A stretch of DNA of 10,574 nucleotides from JAKAGZ01 sp964595355 (GTDB taxonomy: Bacteria; Bacteroidota; Ignavibacteria; Ignavibacteriales; Ignavibacteriaceae), in the NCBI GenBank assembly GCA_964595355.1, contig CAZQQD010000097.1, positions 1 through 10,574 of the forward strand. Reading direction: 5' to 3'. The position numbers and the translations under genes are program-made. Of this stretch, positions 7,336 through 10,574 are shown piece by piece (position 1 is the stretch's first letter; every line of letters begins with the position of its first letter). Below the pieces are notes generated by a model. The model ran no database searches, had not been told where the DNA came from, and saw only the letters and a list, made by a program, of their open reading frames with translations.

Positions 7336-7462
7336 TTGAACCTCCTGGTTTTAAATAAAGAATAAAGTATTTATTTAAGCAAGAAATATTATTCTCTAAG
7401 ACTGGTCGTAAGTGGTAATTAATTTGGCGAACGAAAAGCTAAAAGTCAACAAATTTAAACAT

Positions 7463-7499
7463 AAACGATGCCATCTTATTCAATATGGCATCGTTTTTT
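7463..7499. terminator. Strong hairpin terminator downstream of the cytochrome gene
   Basis: Perfect 12-bp inverted repeat AAACGATGCCAT (7463-7474) and ATGGCATCGTTT (7485-7496) with a 10-base loop. It begins 13 bases beyond the stop of the - strand cytochrome gene (ends 7510), so it is its natural terminator; read on the - strand it is followed by TTTATGTTT. The longer uninterrupted T run (7494-7499) is on the + strand, so it is probably bidirectional. No + strand gene is seen to its left. Confidence 0.75.
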
Positions 7500-7509
7500 G
7501 AATATTTAA

Positions 7510-8244
7510 CTATTTCCCCTGCAGTTCCTCAATTTTTCTATTCAGGAATCTTGCAGCACGCGGCATTAATTCGATTGCCTTTTTATAAGCTTCTATCGCC
7601 TTTCCCTTATCACCTTTTGCTTCGTATGCCTGACCAAGTCCATAGGTAGCTACTCCGGAATTGGGATACATTTCCAAATTTAATTGAGCAATTTTCATAG
7701 CGTCATCATATTTCTGGTCTTTATCCAGCATCTGGATCAGTTTCACTAATGTATGATCTTTGAAATCATAAGTGAAGCCGCCATAGTATTGATCGTGCAA
7801 CTGATGATATGTGGTTATTGCTGAGTCTATTCCCTCCTTTTGTATTGTGCTGTACAAAACATCTTCGAGCATCTTCGGTTTTTTATTCCCGCGATGACAG
7901 GTTATACATTTTACCTGCTCAATATTGTCGCTGAATTCAGAGAGCTGTGAAAGATAATTTTTGTTAATAGCCATAACCATTTTTAACATTATCCGTGCTT
8001 TAAGCTTTGCGGTCTTTTGATCCAGACTAAATTCCATTTTATGAGTTTTTTCATTATTGACATGACAGAACGCACAGTTTACGCCAAGCCCTTCTGTGAA
8101 ACTGTCCATAATATCGTGCAGTTTATCTTTAGTAATATCTTTTGGCAACACCTTTAGATTTGTAAATTTATCTGGCATCTGTGCATTAGTCGTTACTGCC
8201 AATACAAACATCGAAATAAAGAAAACAAGGACTATTTTTTTCAT
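7510..8244 (-). CDS. Periplasmic di-haem c-type cytochrome (reaction-centre cytochrome-like) with C-terminal TPRs
   Basis: 244-aa exported electron-transfer protein. The signal peptide (MKKIVLVFFISMFVLAVTTNA, cleavage near residue 21) is followed by a domain resembling the photosynthetic reaction-centre cytochrome c subunit family. 'LPKDITKDKLHDIMDSFTEGLGVNC' leads into haem site C57-A-F-C60-H61, then a helix 'KTAKLKARIMLKMVMAINKNYL' with Met residues that could be axial ligands, then haem site C113-I-T-C116-H117 followed by RGNKKP. Residues from about 165 to 233 form tetratricopeptide repeats; the clearest is 'SGVATYGLGQAYEAKGDKGKAIEAYKKAIELMP'. Short di-haem versions with TPRs occur in non-photosynthetic Bacteroidota and Acidobacteriota, where their partners are unknown; nothing here suggests phototrophy. 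Start ATG 8244 has GGAGGT 6 bases upstream. A terminator follows at 7463-7499. Confidence 0.9.
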   Translation of the reverse strand: MKKIVLVFFISMFVLAVTTNAQMPDKFTNLKVLPKDITKDKLHDIMDSFTEGLGVNCAFCHVNNEKTHKMEFSLDQKTAKLKARIMLKMVMAINKNYLSQLSEFSDNIEQVKCITCHRGNKKPKMLEDVLYSTIQKEGIDSAITTYHQLHDQYYGGFTYDFKDHTLVKLIQMLDKDQKYDDAMKIAQLNLEMYPNSGVATYGLGQAYEAKGDKGKAIEAYKKAIELMPRAARFLNRKIEELQGK

Positions 8245-8372
8245 TTGGCTACCTCCGGTTAAGAAATGTAATCTGTGAAAACTTCTTTGATAAGATAAAT
8301 AAATACATGTTTAGGTCTAAACTATTAAAATTCCTAAATACTATTGCCTGTTTTTTCAAATCGCCTTATAAT

Positions 8373-9107
8373 TTATTTTGATATGTCACCACCCATTTTT
8401 TTGAGTTTTCGCCCGAAATAAGTACCATTTATTGTCATTGCAGGAGCCAATAAAATATAAATAAATCCAGCGTAAGCAGTATACCCGGTTCCACCAATTA
8501 CTGATATCAATATAGATAAAACAGATATACTCATATGAATAACATTCACCCGAATGCTATTTATCGTATGAACAATTTCCAGATCATTTAGTTCCAGTAA
8601 AACTCTTTGTTTATAGGCGTGAAGATGCATTAAAAGAAAAACAAAAAACACAGCAAAATAACCCGCCGAATAAATTATCATTAGTGTGACTACCTGGTTT
8701 GCCTGAATTATGTCACTGATAGGCCTGAGTTCAGGCCCCCATAATTGATTTATTAAAAATGTAAATAAAAATTTTAAAGGATATATATAAAAAAGGACGA
8801 CAAACAGTAAGATTGAATTCAGGACTATAATTTTCGTATCCTGCAAAGCATACTGTCTGAAAAAAGTATAATGAGAATGCCAGATCATAACCAACAAGGT
8901 AAATGAGATACCAAAAGCTATAAAGCCCTGCATTAATTTCTGGAGTTCAGAAAAATTATTTGGTACCTGAAGTGAAACAACAAGAAGTGTAATGGCAAAA
9001 GCAAAAACGGCATCGCTGAATCCTTCCAGTCTGGTTGTTTCTGTCCCCCGCCATCGGAATCCATCTTTAATACCGTAATTATTTTTAACAAGTGATTTCC
9101 TGATCAT
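8373..9107 (-). CDS. TMEM175-family potassium channel (DUF1211)
   Basis: 244-aa integral membrane protein. The first helix carries the family signature 'RLEGFSDAVFAFAITLLVVSL', with F30-S31-D32, the FSD motif that shapes the pore of TMEM175 channels. Five more helices follow at about 58-80, 91-120, 138-164, 186-206 and 208-228, giving the single six-helix repeat seen in prokaryotic members, which assemble as tetramers conducting K+. The W76-H-S-H79 stretch in helix 2 also fits the family. The first 26 residues form a basic, polar cytoplasmic tail. Its ATG (9107) overlaps the TGA of the upstream EamA-type gene in an ATGA, and AAGGAG lies 5 bases before the start, so translation is probably coupled. 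No terminator with a clear hairpin is visible after 8373. Confidence 0.9.
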   Translation of the reverse strand: MIRKSLVKNNYGIKDGFRWRGTETTRLEGFSDAVFAFAITLLVVSLQVPNNFSELQKLMQGFIAFGISFTLLVMIWHSHYTFFRQYALQDTKIIVLNSILLFVVLFYIYPLKFLFTFLINQLWGPELRPISDIIQANQVVTLMIIYSAGYFAVFFVFLLMHLHAYKQRVLLELNDLEIVHTINSIRVNVIHMSISVLSILISVIGGTGYTAYAGFIYILLAPAMTINGTYFGRKLKKMGGDISK

Positions 9108-10024
9108 TTTAACTCCTTAAATATTTTCATTTTTGATCCAAATTTTAATTGAACGAGAATAGCACCCATCCCTGCCATTAGAAGCCCTATCCCTTCCTTA
9201 AAGCTAATTTCTTCGCCAAGAAAAAAGAATGCAAGCACAGCTATCTGAATTAACATTGTTCCGTTGATAATGCTTGATTCCATTGCGGTCAGCGACCTTA
9301 GTGTAAAATTCCAGATAGTAAATGCGAAGGCAGTATTCACAACAGCTAACCATAAAAGATATAAAATATTTTTCATACTAAGCGGAGGCAAACCCTGAGT
9401 AAATATTCCAGCCAATAAAAGTATAACAGAGCCAATTCCCATGCTAACCAACGTAACAATATACGGGGTTATTCTGCCACTGCGATTAATGTCCCGACCC
9501 AATACTGCTGATAAAGCATTCGCCAGCACACCTATGACCATTACTATTAAACCCACCGTTTCATTTTCGGAAATCATAACCGGATAAAAATAAATTAGTA
9601 TTCCAACCAGGAATAAAACCATACCCGTCCATTGCAAAAAGGTAGGGGTTTCTGAAATCATAAATATCGCAAGCACAGCTACAATAATTGGTGTCAAATT
9701 CAGCAAAAGACTTACTGTTACTGCCGGCAAAAAATACAGACCGAAAAATTGTGCACCTTGCGTAAATGAATAAAACAATATACCCAGCAAAAAAAGTTTT
9801 AGGATAATTTTATTATCTAATTTCTTTAACTCAGAAATATTTTTCTTTCTGAAAGCAAAAGGTAAAAGGCAGATAAACGCAATAAAATAACGAAGCCCTG
9901 CAAAAGTAAGCGGTGGAATTTCTGCCAAACCCCATTTAATTATTATAAATGAAGTTGACCATAAAAATGTAACCAGTACTGCCAACAATACAGCTTTTAA
10001 ATTAGATGCTGAAAAATTTTTCAT
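9104..10024 (-). CDS. EamA-family (drug/metabolite superfamily) transporter
   Basis: 306-aa inner-membrane transporter with ten predicted helices in two tandem EamA repeats. Repeat 1 (about 8-147) has the W22-S-T-S-F opening, 'PPLTFAGLRYFIAF' and 'LNLTPIIVAVLAIFMISETPTFLQWTGMVLFLVGIL'. Repeat 2 (about 157-293) ends in 'LGEEISFKEGIGLLMAGMGAIL'. These are standard features of RhaT/EamA exporters of metabolites such as amino acids; the substrate cannot be inferred. The Lys-rich C-terminus is cytoplasmic. Start ATG 10024 is taken because it precedes the first helix by the usual distance; no clear Shine-Dalgarno lies before it, unlike most genes here. It is the first gene of a two-gene unit with the TMEM175-type channel (4-base ATGA overlap). 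Confidence 0.92.
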   Translation of the reverse strand: MKNFSASNLKAVLLAVLVTFLWSTSFIIIKWGLAEIPPLTFAGLRYFIAFICLLPFAFRKKNISELKKLDNKIILKLFLLGILFYSFTQGAQFFGLYFLPAVTVSLLLNLTPIIVAVLAIFMISETPTFLQWTGMVLFLVGILIYFYPVMISENETVGLIVMVIGVLANALSAVLGRDINRSGRITPYIVTLVSMGIGSVILLLAGIFTQGLPPLSMKNILYLLWLAVVNTAFAFTIWNFTLRSLTAMESSIINGTMLIQIAVLAFFFLGEEISFKEGIGLLMAGMGAILVQLKFGSKMKIFKELK

Positions 10025-10097
10025 TTAAAGACTGATTATTCCAATTTCAATTTGAACTCTGGTTATTTCTTTTACATAGAAGGGCAGAAATCAATTA

Positions 10098-10114
10098 GAT
10101 GAATTTAATTCATC
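10098..10114. promoter_or_regulatory. 17-bp perfect inverted repeat, candidate operator
   Basis: GATGAATT at 10098-10105 and AATTCATC at 10107-10114 form a perfect dyad around a single central T. It sits 74 bases upstream of the EamA start and about 100 bases before the candidate ECF promoter of the rightward gene, in the 245-base divergent region. Size and symmetry suit a dimeric repressor such as a TetR- or MarR-type protein, but no regulator is encoded in the window and the factor is unknown. Confidence 0.35.
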
Positions 10115-10217
10115 AAGCTCGCAAAAACAAAAGATCGTTTATCAGCAAAGATCACCTGGTATCCCAAATGATTTTGATAAATTGTCATTTTTATGCAGTT
10201 TTCACTAAAATTTTGCA

Positions 10218-10245
10218 GTAACCTTTTTATTAAAAGGGTGTCTAA
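10218..10245 (+). promoter_or_regulatory. Candidate ECF sigma-factor promoter
   Basis: GTAACCT at 10218-10224 and GTCTAA at 10240-10245 are separated by 15 bases. This matches the layout of extracytoplasmic-function promoters (E. coli sigma-E: GGAACTT, N15-16, GTCTAA) with the diagnostic AAC core in the -35 box. Transcription would start at about 10252, giving a leader of roughly 18 bases that contains the GAGGTG ribosome-binding site of the ATG at 10270. A 6-bp inverted repeat (CCTTTT 10222-10227, AAAAGG 10232-10237) lies inside it. Confidence 0.55.
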
Positions 10246-10269
10246 AAAGATAGAACAAAGAGGTGAATT

Positions 10270-10574
10270 ATGAGCAAAAATAAACTAATTCCAGGTATTT
10301 TAATTTCGTTACTATTCTCATCATCAATGTTATTACAGGCCTGCCGGATTGATTCAAGAGGAAGGGTGGATGAAAACCTTAAGGTTTTGCACGAAAAAAC
10401 CTTTAATATTTCTCCCGGCAAATTATTAAAGCTGGATGCATCTTCCGGAGATGTAATAGTTAAGACGTGGGACAAACCGCAGGTTTATATAAAAGTTCTG
10501 GGTAACTCGAAGGCCGAAAGAAAAGTAGATTTTTCATTTGACGCTACAGATGAATATGTTGAAGTCATCGCTGA
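10270..10574 (+). CDS. DUF4097-like (putative adhesin-type) lipoprotein, 5' part
   Basis: The frame opens at ATG 10270 (GAGGTG at 10260-10265, 4 bases away) and is still open at the window end, so 101 residues are visible and the 3' end is missing. Residues 1-24 are a lipoprotein signal peptide ending in the lipobox L22-Q-A-C25, so Cys25 would be lipidated and the protein anchored at the periplasmic or outer-membrane side. The mature part has 'FNISPGKLLKLDASSGDVIVKTWDKPQVYIKVLG'. This is the opening of the DUF4097 beta-helix type, in which repeated 'hxVxxxSGDVxVxxW' strands stack. Such proteins are often regulated by, or encoded near, ECF sigma and anti-sigma genes, consistent with the promoter just upstream. 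Molecular function is unknown. Confidence 0.78.
   Translation, partial: MSKNKLIPGILISLLFSSSMLLQACRIDSRGRVDENLKVLHEKTFNISPGKLLKLDASSGDVIVKTWDKPQVYIKVLGNSKAERKVDFSFDATDEYVEVIA

Noticed and set aside
7510..10024. One novel multi-gene system spanning the leftward genes
   Set aside because: A terminator follows the cytochrome gene, a 128-base gap separates it from the TMEM175 gene, and the products have no obvious joint function; only the EamA-TMEM175 pair is tightly linked.
10166..10190. AAATGA / TCATTT inverted repeat
   Set aside because: Only 6-bp arms with a 13-base spacer and no inner pairing; expected by chance in AT-rich DNA.
1..10574. CRISPR array, insertion sequence, prophage, tRNA or rRNA
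   Set aside because: No regularly spaced direct repeats, transposase or integrase motifs, tRNA-like cloverleaf or rRNA segments were seen anywhere.

Overview
The window is AT-rich bacterial DNA with short intergenic gaps. It most resembles a member of the Bacteroidota/Chlorobiota/Ignavibacteria group. The content fits: an AT-rich coding style with many Lys, Asn and Ile, a secreted M13 peptidase, a di-haem 'reaction-centre cytochrome-like' protein with TPRs, and a DUF4097-like lipoprotein. Most genes have a clear Shine-Dalgarno sequence (AGGAG or GAGG) 4-6 bases before the start. That is unusual for Bacteroidia and Flavobacteriia and leans towards an Ignavibacteria-like or Chlorobi-side lineage. 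This placement is inference, because no rRNA or marker gene is present.

Layout. 1-1650 (+) holds the 3' end of a DHA2/EmrB-type drug exporter followed 33 bases later by a TolC-family outer-membrane channel, so the right-hand part of a tripartite efflux operon. 1738-3081 (+) is an EntS-like MFS exporter. 3100-3498 (-) is an exported single-domain rhodanese and 3853-4314 (-) an exported NTF2-like protein, each followed by a hairpin terminator. 4659-6707 (+) is a complete exported M13 zinc metallopeptidase with a plausible promoter and an overlapping inverted repeat upstream. After it comes a perfect 30-bp palindrome of the mobile intergenic-repeat kind. 6769-7335 (-) is an unrecognised four-helix membrane protein. 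7510-8244 (-) is a periplasmic di-haem c-type cytochrome with C-terminal TPRs. 9104-10024 and 8373-9107 (-) form a two-gene operon with an ATGA overlap: an EamA/DMT transporter followed by a TMEM175-type potassium channel. From 10270 (+) a DUF4097-like lipoprotein runs off the right end, behind a good match to an ECF-sigma promoter.

Functionally this is mostly a cell-envelope neighbourhood (efflux, export, periplasmic proteins, membrane channels) rather than one pathway. I see no prophage, CRISPR array, insertion sequence, tRNA or rRNA, and no convincing undescribed multi-gene system. The most interesting items are regulatory or structural: the ECF-type promoter, the palindrome at 6718-6747, and two inverted repeats placed like operators.
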